Shown: positions 8,442 through 16,644 of the stretch, in pieces
How positions within the stretch are numbered: the stretch's first letter is position 1
How the letters are laid out: each line of letters opens with the position of its first letter
Source of the DNA: Pukyongia sp.
GTDB lineage: Bacteria; Bacteroidota; Bacteroidia; Flavobacteriales; Flavobacteriaceae
Reading direction: 5' to 3'
DNA: 64,000 nt
NCBI GenBank assembly: GCA_030148705.1
Contig: JASBSY010000005.1
Coordinates: 1-64,000 of the forward strand
Notes under the pieces: generated by a model
What the model was told of the DNA's origin: nothing
The model's input: only the letters and a program-made list of their open reading frames with translations
Database searches by the model: none
Translations under genes and position numbers: made by a program

Positions 8442-10358
8442 TTAACGTAGATCGTCAATGGCTGTGGAAACCGTTTCCCACTCGCCCATCAGCTTCTCCA
8501 GGGTGGCTTTCTTTTGCTGGTATTCATCGAAGAATCCTTCTTCAGCGATGGTCTTGTCGTAATTTATTTGAAGTTCGACATCGATCTCCTTGATCTCCTT
8601 TTCCAATCTGCCAATCTTACTTTCCAGTTTACTGAGTTTGTTCTGAAGGGATTTCTGTTTTTTTTGCTGCTCGTAGTCCTTCTTTCCTCCTGAAACTTTT
8701 TGGTTCTCAGTCTTCTGAACCTGGGTGCGTTTTTCAGCTTCCCGCAAATTCTGAAGGTTTCGCTGCTCGAGGAAATAGTCGATATCACCCAAATACTCCT
8801 TGATCTTTCTGTCTTTGAATTCGTACACCTTGTTACTCAGACCCTGTAAAAAGTCCCTGTCGTGAGAAACCACGATAAGAGTCCCGTTAAAATTCTTCAG
8901 CGCTTCTTTCAAAACGTTCTTCGACTTCATGTCGAGATGGTTGGTAGGCTCATCCATCACCAGCACATTGAAGGGCTGTAACAGCAGTTTTGCAAGTGCC
9001 AGTCGGTTGCGCTCCCCTCCCGAAAGCACCCGCACATATTTATCGACCGCATCACCCCTGAAGAGAAAGGAACCCAGTATATCCCGCACCCGCGGCCTTG
9101 ATTTTTCATCGGCCGCATCCAGCATGGTGTCTTCCACGGTCTTACTACCGTCGAGATAATCGGCCTGGTTCTGGGCAAAATATCCTATCTGGACGTTATG
9201 TCCCAATTTGAGTGTCCCGCCGTGATCGATCTCCCCTACTATGATCTTGGCCAGGGTAGATTTTCCCTGCCCGTTCTGGCCAACAAAAGCAATCTTACTA
9301 TCCCTTTCCACCAACAGTTTCACATCCGAAAGCACCTTGTTGTCGCCATAAGCCTTGGAGATCTGGTGACCTTCTATCACCACTTTCCCCGGGGTGACCG
9401 ATACCGGAAATCGCAGACTCATAACCGCATTGTCGTCTTCGTCCACTTCAATGCGATCTATCCGATCCAGCTTTTTTATGAGCGACTGCGCCATGGAGGC
9501 CTTGCTGGCCTTGGCTCGGAACTTTTCAATGAGTTTCTCGGTTTGTTCTATCTGCTTCTGCTGATTCTTTTGGGCAGCCATCTGCTGATCTCTTAGCTCG
9601 GCCCGCAGTTTTAAATATTTCGAATAAGGCTTATTGAAATCGTATATCCTACCCAGCGAGATCTCTATGGTGCGGTTAGTGACATTGTCGAGGAACATAC
9701 GGTCGTGAGATACCAGCACCACAACCCCGGGATAATTCTTCAGAAAATCCTCCAGCCAGAGAATGGACTCGATATCGAGATGGTTGGTGGGCTCATCCAG
9801 CAATAAAATGTCGTTGTTCTGCAAAAGCAGTTTGGCCAGTTCGATACGCATACGCCAACCCCCTGAAAAGGTTTCGGTGGGCATATTAAAATCCTCCTGC
9901 CGGAACCCTAGCCCTTTTAATATGCGTTCTGTTTCACCCTGGTAATTGTACCCACCAAGGATCTCGTACTGATGCTGTAATTCGTTTAAGTCGACCATCA
10001 GCTGGTGATAACTCTCACTCTCGTAATCGGTGCGTTCGGCCAGGGCCTCAGTGATCTCCTGCAGTTGTTTTTCCAGCTTGCGCAGTTCGGAAAATGCTTC
10101 GTACGATTCTTCCAACACAGTTTTACCCTTGGTGAAGTCGATGTCCTGCTTAAGAAAACCGATGGTAACTGCCTTATCGGTCGCAATCTGCCCTTCGTCA
10201 TATTCCTGTTCCCCCGAAATGATCTTCAGAAGGGTGGATTTTCCGGCACCATTCTTACCAACAAGCCCTACCCGGTCGCCCGGGGTAAGTTGAAATGTAA
10301 TTCCTTCAAACAGATAATCCCCCTGGAAAGAAACAGAAAGATTGTGAATGTTAATCAT
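8442..10358 (-). CDS. ABC-F family ATPase (Uup/EttA-like)
   Basis: A 638-aa soluble protein with two ABC cassettes and no membrane segments. Walker A motifs are 'GKNGAGKST' (about 35-43) and 'GQNGQGKST' (about 345); signatures are 'FSGGWRMRIELAKLL' and 'LSGGERNRLALAKLL'; Walker B motifs are 'LLLDEPTNHLD' and 'VMDEPTNHLD'. The inter-domain linker is rich in Lys and Gln, and the C-terminus is a charged coiled coil (about 545-638), as in Uup. ABC-F proteins act on ribosomes, for example in relieving stalled translation; resistance variants exist, but nothing here points to that. It is transcribed alone. Confidence 0.92.
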   Translation of the reverse strand: MINIHNLSVSFQGDYLFEGITFQLTPGDRVGLVGKNGAGKSTLLKIISGEQEYDEGQIATDKAVTIGFLKQDIDFTKGKTVLEESYEAFSELRKLEKQLQEITEALAERTDYESESYHQLMVDLNELQHQYEILGGYNYQGETERILKGLGFRQEDFNMPTETFSGGWRMRIELAKLLLQNNDILLLDEPTNHLDIESILWLEDFLKNYPGVVVLVSHDRMFLDNVTNRTIEISLGRIYDFNKPYSKYLKLRAELRDQQMAAQKNQQKQIEQTEKLIEKFRAKASKASMAQSLIKKLDRIDRIEVDEDDNAVMSLRFPVSVTPGKVVIEGHQISKAYGDNKVLSDVKLLVERDSKIAFVGQNGQGKSTLAKIIVGEIDHGGTLKLGHNVQIGYFAQNQADYLDGSKTVEDTMLDAADEKSRPRVRDILGSFLFRGDAVDKYVRVLSGGERNRLALAKLLLQPFNVLVMDEPTNHLDMKSKNVLKEALKNFNGTLIVVSHDRDFLQGLSNKVYEFKDRKIKEYLGDIDYFLEQRNLQNLREAEKRTQVQKTENQKVSGGKKDYEQQKKQKSLQNKLSKLESKIGRLEKEIKEIDVELQINYDKTIAEEGFFDEYQQKKATLEKLMGEWETVSTAIDDLR

Positions 10359-10389
10359 ATAAAGCAGTTATTGTGTCATTGGACTTTGC

Positions 10390-10432
10390 AATTGAACACC
10401 GAATTTCAATTCTGCAAAGATGCTTAAATTTG
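10390..10432 (+). promoter_or_regulatory. Promoter region of the DUF983 gene with inverted repeat
   Basis: TAAATTTG at 10425-10432 fits the -7 consensus, 19 bases before the DUF983 start. Just upstream, AATTGAA (10390-10396) and TTCAATT (10405-10411) form a perfect 7-bp inverted repeat with an 8-bp spacer. It lies where a regulator could block both this gene and the divergent ABC-F gene. Confidence 0.4.
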
Positions 10433-10450
10433 TAGTGCAAAAAAAATGAT

Positions 10451-10828
10451 ATGAAGGGAACCAAGATCTACAGTATTTTTAAAAGCAAATGCCCTGTCTG
10501 CCATACCGGAAATATGTACAAGAACAGCAATCCCTATATCCTTTCCGAAACGCTTAAAATGTATGAACACTGCCCTCATTGCGGCACTAAGTTCAAAATC
10601 GAACCTTCGTTCTTCTACGGAGCCATGTATGTTAGCTATGGGGTAGGTATCGCCATCGCGGTAGTAGCAGCCTTTTTTGCTTTTGTGATTTTTAATCTGG
10701 ACAAATTCCCGGCCTTCCTGTTTATCACTGCCAGTCTTGTGTTAATGCTGCCGGTAATCCTGCGACTTTCCAGGAATATTTGGATCAATTTCTTTATGAA
10801 ATACGACGAAGAAAAGGCAAAGGGCTAA
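10451..10828 (+). CDS. DUF983 family zinc-ribbon membrane protein
   Basis: The 125-aa protein begins with two CxxC pairs (Cys14/Cys17 and Cys41/Cys44) that would bind one zinc, followed by two membrane helices (about 57-80 and 87-108) and a short charged tail. This is the layout of DUF983, a widespread family of unknown function. The gene ends tail-to-tail with the FAD oxidoreductase gene, and the two stop codons overlap. Confidence 0.8.
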   Translation: MKGTKIYSIFKSKCPVCHTGNMYKNSNPYILSETLKMYEHCPHCGTKFKIEPSFFYGAMYVSYGVGIAIAVVAAFFAFVIFNLDKFPAFLFITASLVLMLPVILRLSRNIWINFFMKYDEEKAKG

Positions 10829-11871
10829 GCCTCCGAAAACCGCCTGATATCCACTTCCGAAGGCAATTTCTCACCGCTTTCGGCATAATCCGTCAACCAC
10901 CTGGACAGCAAAGGTGCCATTAGTAATCCCCGTGTACCCAGTCCATTGAAGAATAAAATGATCTCATTGCCCTGTGATCCCAGGATCGGCCTACGGTCTT
11001 TTATGGTCGGCCTCATGCCCACCAGCTGATCCACCACCTCAAACGGACATCCTATCATGGTGCGTACCGCCTTTTCCAATTGCAACCTCCCTTTTTTAGT
11101 TTCCGCATATTCGTAATCCCCATGGGCGAAGGTGGCGCCTGCCATATACCGATCGTTTTCAAGGGGAATTAAAAAGAAGGGACCTTTAACGATCTCCTTC
11201 AGATTTAAAGCCGGGGCTTTGAAAACAAGGTATTCTCCTTTTTTCGGGATGAGGAAGTCGCCTCTTAAGAATGGATTGTTCACAGCTGCGGGCCCTTCGG
11301 CAAAAATAATTTTACCGGCCCGGATATCTTTGTACTGGACAGCATCATCGGTAACTTCCAGGCTATTGTAATCGAATACTTCGTTCCGAAGTCGTGCGTC
11401 GTTCTCTAAATAGGCTGTATACGCATCAAGCAGGGCATTGGTGTCCACACGAAAAGCGTTCAGCACCTTTCCCAGGCCATGTTTAGCTTGGAGTGCGCTG
11501 TTCTTGTTCTTAATTATTTCGGTATCCAAAAAGGGTTCTAAAAGGGGAGAATCCCCGGCGATGGTCCAGTTATTCTGCTCTTCGGTCGAAGCGAATGCCC
11601 GCAGCAGGTCTCGCTCTTCTACAAAAGCAACATTAAGCTTTCTGCTAAGGGCAGCATAAAAAGGCAGGGCGTGCTGCAGGAACTCCCGGGCTTTCCAAAC
11701 CGGGGTAAAGCGTTTCAGCACCACGGGATTTACAACACCTCCGGCTACACGGGTGGCAGTGCGATTGCCGCTGTCGATAACAACAAAGCGCTTCCCCAGC
11801 CGCTGCAGTTGCTCGCAGGCAGCTATGGCGGCTATGCCCAGGCCAATAACGATATAATCTGTCTGTACCAT
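10825..11871 (-). CDS. FAD-dependent oxidoreductase (DAO fold)
   Basis: A 348-aa protein starting with an FAD-binding Rossmann segment ('DYIVIGLGIAAIAACEQLQRLGKRFVVIDSG'), in which the usual GxGxxG is GxGxxA, and ending in a DAO-type FAD motif ('GMRPTIKDRRPILG' then 'FFNGLGTRGLLMAPLLS'). The closest well-known relatives are glycine/D-amino-acid oxidases and the oxidase domain of MnmC. The substrate is unknown. Its ATG sits only a few bases after the gldN terminator, so it has little room for a promoter of its own. Confidence 0.8.
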   Translation of the reverse strand: MVQTDYIVIGLGIAAIAACEQLQRLGKRFVVIDSGNRTATRVAGGVVNPVVLKRFTPVWKAREFLQHALPFYAALSRKLNVAFVEERDLLRAFASTEEQNNWTIAGDSPLLEPFLDTEIIKNKNSALQAKHGLGKVLNAFRVDTNALLDAYTAYLENDARLRNEVFDYNSLEVTDDAVQYKDIRAGKIIFAEGPAAVNNPFLRGDFLIPKKGEYLVFKAPALNLKEIVKGPFFLIPLENDRYMAGATFAHGDYEYAETKKGRLQLEKAVRTMIGCPFEVVDQLVGMRPTIKDRRPILGSQGNEIILFFNGLGTRGLLMAPLLSRWLTDYAESGEKLPSEVDIRRFSEA

Positions 11872-11910
11872 AAAAAAACCCTCCTTGGCGCGTGGCTTCA
11901 GAGGGTTTTG
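11872..11910 (-). terminator. Terminator of the gldKLMN operon
   Basis: On the minus strand, CAAAACCCTC and GAGGGTTTTTTT form a 9-bp stem with a GC-rich 17-nt loop, followed by a T-run. It lies 20 bases after the gldN stop and directly before the start codon of the next gene. Confidence 0.75.
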
Positions 11911-11930
11911 GATTTAAGTTATAAAACTAT

Positions 11931-12833
11931 TTAGTAGTTCCAAAGGTCGATTTCGATATTTCGAATACTCTCCTTAATTCGATCAGATTCCAACAACTGC
12001 ATCAGGGCATTGTCGTTGATATACTCACGAACTTCCCGGTCGCCCTGTACGTTATCTTCTTTATAGATTACGGCACTGAAGCGTCTGGAATTCAGGAGAT
12101 GGTCGTACGAAATGGGCTGAGAGGTGTTTTTGCGATTAAAAGCCTTGGCTTTGTGCAGCACCTCGCGAGCTCCGGGAAACCATACCCAGAACAACTCTAC
12201 TTTACTGTCGATATTATCATCGGGAAAGGCCTTGGAGCGCGCTTCGTTGGCAACCGGACAAATACCTAACAAACGGTATTTCAGTTCCCCCTGACGCTTG
12301 TCAAGGTACCAGATTCCACGTATTCTCCACTCTTCAACATCTCCGGCGTCCAGCGTAAATCGTCTGATATACTCCGGATCTACAAAGCCGTCGGCGTTGT
12401 ACTGATCGATCCCCAAGTCGGTAGTATCACTGTAAACCAGGGAGGCCTCAATATCCTTCAGCGTTCTTTTTTCGGTAAAATATGAATCGGCATAAACACT
12501 TTCTATATTCCCGTTCTTGATGTTCTTAACCAATACATCATAAAGGGAACGGCGCTCAGCACCAATGTTGTTCGTATCGATGGGATAGTACAGCGGGAAG
12601 TTGACACGCTCATCGAGGTCGATGATTTCCCAAACTGTCCTGGACCATAACACATCACGCTCATCGGTATAACCGTAAGGCAGTGGCTCGTCATTATCGT
12701 AGGCAATCTGCGCTTCGGTCTTCTTGCCAATATCCTCGGGAGTTTTGGCGTTCAGCACATTAAGCTGGGCGTTCGCGGAAGTAATCCCGAACACTACGCT
12801 TAAACCACATAATACAACATTTCTAAAACTCAT
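11931..12833 (-). CDS. gldN: GldN, type IX secretion ring protein
   Basis: A 300-aa secreted protein (signal peptide about 1-22, ending NAQ) with the GldN/PorN pattern, including 'DERDVLWSRTVWEIIDLDERVNFPLYYP' and 'IRGIWYLDKRQGELKYRLLGICPV'. GldN binds GldK, and together they form the periplasmic ring below the outer membrane in the type IX secretion system. It is the last gene of gldKLMN, 16 bp after gldM and followed by a clear terminator. Assignment rests on motifs and on the canonical gene order. Confidence 0.95.
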   Translation of the reverse strand: MSFRNVVLCGLSVVFGITSANAQLNVLNAKTPEDIGKKTEAQIAYDNDEPLPYGYTDERDVLWSRTVWEIIDLDERVNFPLYYPIDTNNIGAERRSLYDVLVKNIKNGNIESVYADSYFTEKRTLKDIEASLVYSDTTDLGIDQYNADGFVDPEYIRRFTLDAGDVEEWRIRGIWYLDKRQGELKYRLLGICPVANEARSKAFPDDNIDSKVELFWVWFPGAREVLHKAKAFNRKNTSQPISYDHLLNSRRFSAVIYKEDNVQGDREVREYINDNALMQLLESDRIKESIRNIEIDLWNY

Positions 12834-12849
12834 ATTCTCTTTTTTATTC

Positions 12850-14424
12850 TTAGTTTGTTAACTCGATACAAACCGGAGAGATCTTCTTCAGCTTATACCC
12901 TGAGTTATTTGCGATATTCGCAGATATATCAAATATCTGAACGGTTTCACCTCGGCCTGCTCTTCTCAGAGCGCCTTTAGCCTGATCGTTCATTTTTCTT
13001 CCATTTACAATAACGGTTGGCTGTCCCGACACTTTGAATTTGAATCCTGTTACATTCAGGTCGATATCGAAGTCGAAATCGGGAAGGATAGCTCCAATAC
13101 TGGAGATTTCCAAACCTTCACGCTGCATACGTACACAACCTCCGTCGCCATCTTCCCCACGAATGGTTCCTGTTGGCCTCGGGATGTCCTTGATACGGAA
13201 TACAGAGTTCGTACTGATGTTTTGTCCGTCGGGCAGTGTACCACGCGCATTGATGGTAACTTCTCTACCTCCACCCGGACGCATCACGTACTTGCTGCCT
13301 GAAACCTTACTTAAACCTGTTCCGGAAGCAGATACTTTGTTATCGGGGATACCGGGGATAGAAACCGTCATTGGGTTTTCAACGCCGCGATATACCACAT
13401 TCATCTTATCGGCAGAGATCACGGCCGCGTTTGGCTTGGTGATGGTTGCAAAACTTGCGTTTACAGGAATCTCAACTTCTTTTCCGTCCTGCAGGAAGAT
13501 CAGGTTTCCTTCGATCTTGTGATCTCCGGCGGCACCTGCGCTGATATTCAGCTTTACTTTACCGCTCTCAATTGTGTATTGGTCTTCGGTAAGTGGTCTT
13601 CCGTCCAGAGTAAGCTCAACGCGGTTTGGTTTTGTATTCGGGTCTTTACGCCCAAGTACGATCCCACCGTCGAATGCTTCCCCTTGGTAATATGCAGATT
13701 TAGACTGCTCAAGAAGGGTGTTATACTGTGTAAACGACAGTGCAGCTGCCTGCTGTCCGGCAAGCATAGTAGACAGGATCTCACTTTCGGTGGTTTTCAC
13801 GTCATTCTGCATCTGGGTCATTTTCGTCGTAGAAGCTACAAGAGGGAATCCTTCGAAATGGTACTTCAACCAATCGACTTCCACACCGTCTCTTCTCTCC
13901 TCAGGAGTGGTAGCAAATTTCGATTTAACATCGGCTGCGATGTCTAAAAATCTCGGGTCGCCATCGATGATACCAAGTACGCCTTCGCGATACGCATCTA
14001 TCTGGGCAACAAATTCTTGTCCCTTGGGAGATAATCGGTCGCCCTGGAAGAAGGTCTGATCAAGGTAGTCAGGCTTATCCTGAACCTCATAATCTGTAGC
14101 GTCTTCCGGCTTAACGGTGGCCATCATATTCGTCTTCACTTCGGCGATATACGCATCAAGTTCGTTCGATAATGTACTTATCTGATCTGCTTTTTGCTTT
14201 ACGGTTCCGTATTGCTCGGGCTGTTCGGCTGCCTTGGTGGCAAGACTTTCCATAAAGGCAGTATTACGCGCCTCGGTAGCGGTGTTCGATTCAGATAGTC
14301 GTTCGTTTAGGAGTCCGAAGGCCGAAAGTACCTCCTTGGACATATTCAGTGCAAGCATAGCGATGAAAACCAGATACATCAGGTTAATCATCTTTTGCCT
14401 TGGACTTAGTGATCCTTTAGCCAT
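12850..14424 (-). CDS. gldM: GldM, type IX secretion motor stator/rod
   Basis: The 524-aa protein has one N-terminal membrane helix ('MINLMYLVFIAMLALNMSKEVL', about 12-33) and a long periplasmic region of four stacked domains ending in Ig-like modules. Arg9, preceding the helix in 'SLSPRQKM', matches the arginine reported as needed in the proton-driven GldLM motor. GldM transmits motion from the inner-membrane GldL ring to the GldKN ring for protein export and gliding. It follows gldL by about 40 bp. Confidence 0.96.
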   Translation of the reverse strand: MAKGSLSPRQKMINLMYLVFIAMLALNMSKEVLSAFGLLNERLSESNTATEARNTAFMESLATKAAEQPEQYGTVKQKADQISTLSNELDAYIAEVKTNMMATVKPEDATDYEVQDKPDYLDQTFFQGDRLSPKGQEFVAQIDAYREGVLGIIDGDPRFLDIAADVKSKFATTPEERRDGVEVDWLKYHFEGFPLVASTTKMTQMQNDVKTTESEILSTMLAGQQAAALSFTQYNTLLEQSKSAYYQGEAFDGGIVLGRKDPNTKPNRVELTLDGRPLTEDQYTIESGKVKLNISAGAAGDHKIEGNLIFLQDGKEVEIPVNASFATITKPNAAVISADKMNVVYRGVENPMTVSIPGIPDNKVSASGTGLSKVSGSKYVMRPGGGREVTINARGTLPDGQNISTNSVFRIKDIPRPTGTIRGEDGDGGCVRMQREGLEISSIGAILPDFDFDIDLNVTGFKFKVSGQPTVIVNGRKMNDQAKGALRRAGRGETVQIFDISANIANNSGYKLKKISPVCIELTN

Positions 14425-14467
14425 AATTTTTTACTTTTTAAGGTTTATAAATTGGTCTATAGGAAAA

Positions 14468-15109
14468 CTAGTTTCTATTCATTGCGGATAGCATTCCACC
14501 GTAAACTCCGTTAAGAGACGACAGGTTGGTAGCTAAATGTTCCATTTGTTGCTTAAGTTGCTCGGCATTCTCCACAACACGCTCGTTTACTTCTGCCTGA
14601 CGGCTGGTAGATTCTACCTGCACTTTGTACAAGCTGTTCAACGATTCCATTTGAGCGGCAGCCAGGGCCATCTCTTCGCTGTATTTCTTAGTTGAACTCA
14701 TAGCTTCGGCAGTAGGGGCTATACTTTTGGCAGCTCCTTCAAAAGAACGGATGCTGTCGCCAAGGCTGTTCATTAATTCTGAGTCTATTTTTGCTCCTTT
14801 CAGCATCTCATCTAATTTCTTAGACAGCATACCCTGAGGGTCCTGAACTTCGTCTTTCTTCGCTTTTCCTTTGCCACCGGCTAATTCAGGATAAACCAAA
14901 GACCAGTCAAGATCGTCTTCAACAGGCTCGAAGGCAGAAATTGCGAAAATAATCGCCTCGGTAATAAGTCCGATAGCCAAAAGCAATCCACCGTTTAGGG
15001 GACCTAATTCCCAGTGAAGGATTTTAAATAACGCCCCAAGGATTACGATAGAGGCTCCAAGGCCGTAGGCCATGTTAAAGAGTTTCTTAGATGATTTTGA
15101 TTGTGCCAT
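14468..15109 (-). CDS. gldL: GldL, type IX secretion motor protein
   Basis: A 213-aa inner-membrane protein with two adjacent helices (about 13-32 and 37-57) and a long cytoplasmic coiled-coil tail. The polar residues reported as part of the proton path in Flavobacterium johnsoniae GldL (Tyr13, Lys27, His30, Glu49) appear here with a uniform shift of two: Tyr15, Lys29, His32 and Glu51. That supports a working proton-driven motor. GldL forms the peptidoglycan-facing motor with GldM, whose gene follows directly. Confidence 0.96.
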   Translation of the reverse strand: MAQSKSSKKLFNMAYGLGASIVILGALFKILHWELGPLNGGLLLAIGLITEAIIFAISAFEPVEDDLDWSLVYPELAGGKGKAKKDEVQDPQGMLSKKLDEMLKGAKIDSELMNSLGDSIRSFEGAAKSIAPTAEAMSSTKKYSEEMALAAAQMESLNSLYKVQVESTSRQAEVNERVVENAEQLKQQMEHLATNLSSLNGVYGGMLSAMNRN

Positions 15110-15156
15110 AATACAATAGTTTTTAGTTAAGTTAAGATTTAGATCTTACGGGATGC

Positions 15157-16530
15157 TTAGCGGGCATCGCCAAAGTTTTGGTTAAGTACAACGTCTGTAC
15201 CCATATAATCCTGAACCGTTCTGAAGCCAATGTAGCTTCTTGCAGAGTCGGCGTATTCGTAGTCGCGCGTACTTACCTGAAGGAAATAAGCAACGTCTTT
15301 CCAGGATCCACCGCGCACGACTTTTCGCATGTTTTCTTCGTCGTTCACGTTGGGATTCATTGTTGAAGTGTATTCATAAGATGCCGGGTCGTACGATGAC
15401 GCCACCCACTCGGAAACATTCCCTGCCATATTGTACAGGTTGTAATCGTTTGGTTCGTAAGCATCTGCTTCCACCGTATAAAGCGCCTGATCTGCAGCGT
15501 AATCACCTCGCAGCGGTTTAAAGTTCGCCATAAAACATCCGCGATCGTTTTTCGCATAAGGCCCACCCCATGGGAAGGTTGCAGACTCCAGACCACCACG
15601 TGCAGCGTACTCCCACTCGGCTTCACCCGGAAGTCGGAAGGAATTTACGTGATTTCTGTTACGTGATTTCTGGTAGGCATTCTTGTACAGTGTTCTCCAT
15701 GCACAAAACGCTTTGGCCTGCTTCCAGTTCACACCCACTACAGGGTAATCGCCGTAGGCCTGGTGCCAGAAGTAATCGTTGTGCATAGGTTCGTTATAGG
15801 AATAGTTGAAATCCTTGATCCAAACGGTTGTATCAGGATAGATCTGAATCTCTTCCTTCTTAATAAAATCTTTTCTTCTTTGGTCTTTTGCACGTGCCGC
15901 AGCCTGTATATCCATATAGGTATACTGGAACTTCAGCTTGCTTACATCTATGGTGCGTTGTCCGTTATAGGCCTCTTCAGCCGGAATGTACATGGTGTCC
16001 ATCACCTCTGAATAATACTCATCCGGATATTCCGAAGTATCCCAGATAAGGTCTATGTCGTTATTGATCTTACGGCCGGCGTAAAAATCCTCGCCCATTC
16101 CGTAATAATTGTCATACATATATTGTTCATAAGGAGTCATCTCCTCGTTTTCCTGGTCTACAAAGGCAAAATCTCCAATTCCACCGTCCCCGGGAGTCGC
16201 CCCAACCTCATCGGCCAGGATAGCAAGCTTTAAACGTACTGTAGAGTCGCGAACCCATTCAACAAATTGACGATATTCAGCATTAGTAATTTCAGTCTCG
16301 TCCATGTAGAAAGATCGGACGGTAACTGTCTTTGTGGGTGCGTCATTAACCGCCACAAAATCATCATCAGACTTACCCATGATAAAGGAACCACCAGGGA
16401 TAAGTGTCATACCATAAGGCTTTTGTGGATACCACTTCTTACCTTTTGCGCCAACCAGTTCACCTCTATCACCAGAGTTACAACTGAACAAAAAGGCGAC
16501 AATCGCAGTTAATGCAATAAACTTCTTCAT
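15157..16530 (-). CDS. gldK: GldK, type IX secretion lipoprotein
   Basis: The 457-aa protein begins with a lipoprotein signal (lipobox FLFSC, Cys17) and carries a formylglycine-generating-enzyme-like fold: 'MTLIPGGSFIMGKSD' near 40, 'VVGVNWKQAKAFCAWR', 'FRLPGEAEWEYAARGG', 'NMAGNVSEWVASSYD' and 'KVVRGGSWKD'. In GldK this fold is structural, forming with GldN the large ring under the outer membrane. It is the first gene of the operon and has a good promoter upstream. Confidence 0.96.
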   Translation of the reverse strand: MKKFIALTAIVAFLFSCNSGDRGELVGAKGKKWYPQKPYGMTLIPGGSFIMGKSDDDFVAVNDAPTKTVTVRSFYMDETEITNAEYRQFVEWVRDSTVRLKLAILADEVGATPGDGGIGDFAFVDQENEEMTPYEQYMYDNYYGMGEDFYAGRKINNDIDLIWDTSEYPDEYYSEVMDTMYIPAEEAYNGQRTIDVSKLKFQYTYMDIQAAARAKDQRRKDFIKKEEIQIYPDTTVWIKDFNYSYNEPMHNDYFWHQAYGDYPVVGVNWKQAKAFCAWRTLYKNAYQKSRNRNHVNSFRLPGEAEWEYAARGGLESATFPWGGPYAKNDRGCFMANFKPLRGDYAADQALYTVEADAYEPNDYNLYNMAGNVSEWVASSYDPASYEYTSTMNPNVNDEENMRKVVRGGSWKDVAYFLQVSTRDYEYADSARSYIGFRTVQDYMGTDVVLNQNFGDAR

Positions 16531-16564
16531 AGGTATTTAGGTTAAATTTTCGAGATTCAAGGGC

Positions 16565-16599
16565 GTAAACCTATTTATAAAATTTTAAAAAAGCAACAA
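16565..16599 (-). promoter_or_regulatory. Promoter of the gldKLMN operon
   Basis: On the minus strand, TTGTTG lies 20 bp from TAGGTTTAC, one base off TAnnTTTG. The spacer is almost pure A/T. The start codon of gldK lies about 35 bases downstream. Confidence 0.5.
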
Positions 16600-16644
16600 A
16601 ATTCTTAAAAAACCCTTAAACCCAGTTTTACTTAGTTTGTTAGA

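Noticed and set aside
8442-10358. Antibiotic resistance role for the ABC-F protein
   Set aside because: The length, linker and C-terminal coiled coil fit housekeeping Uup/EttA-type proteins; no resistance context.
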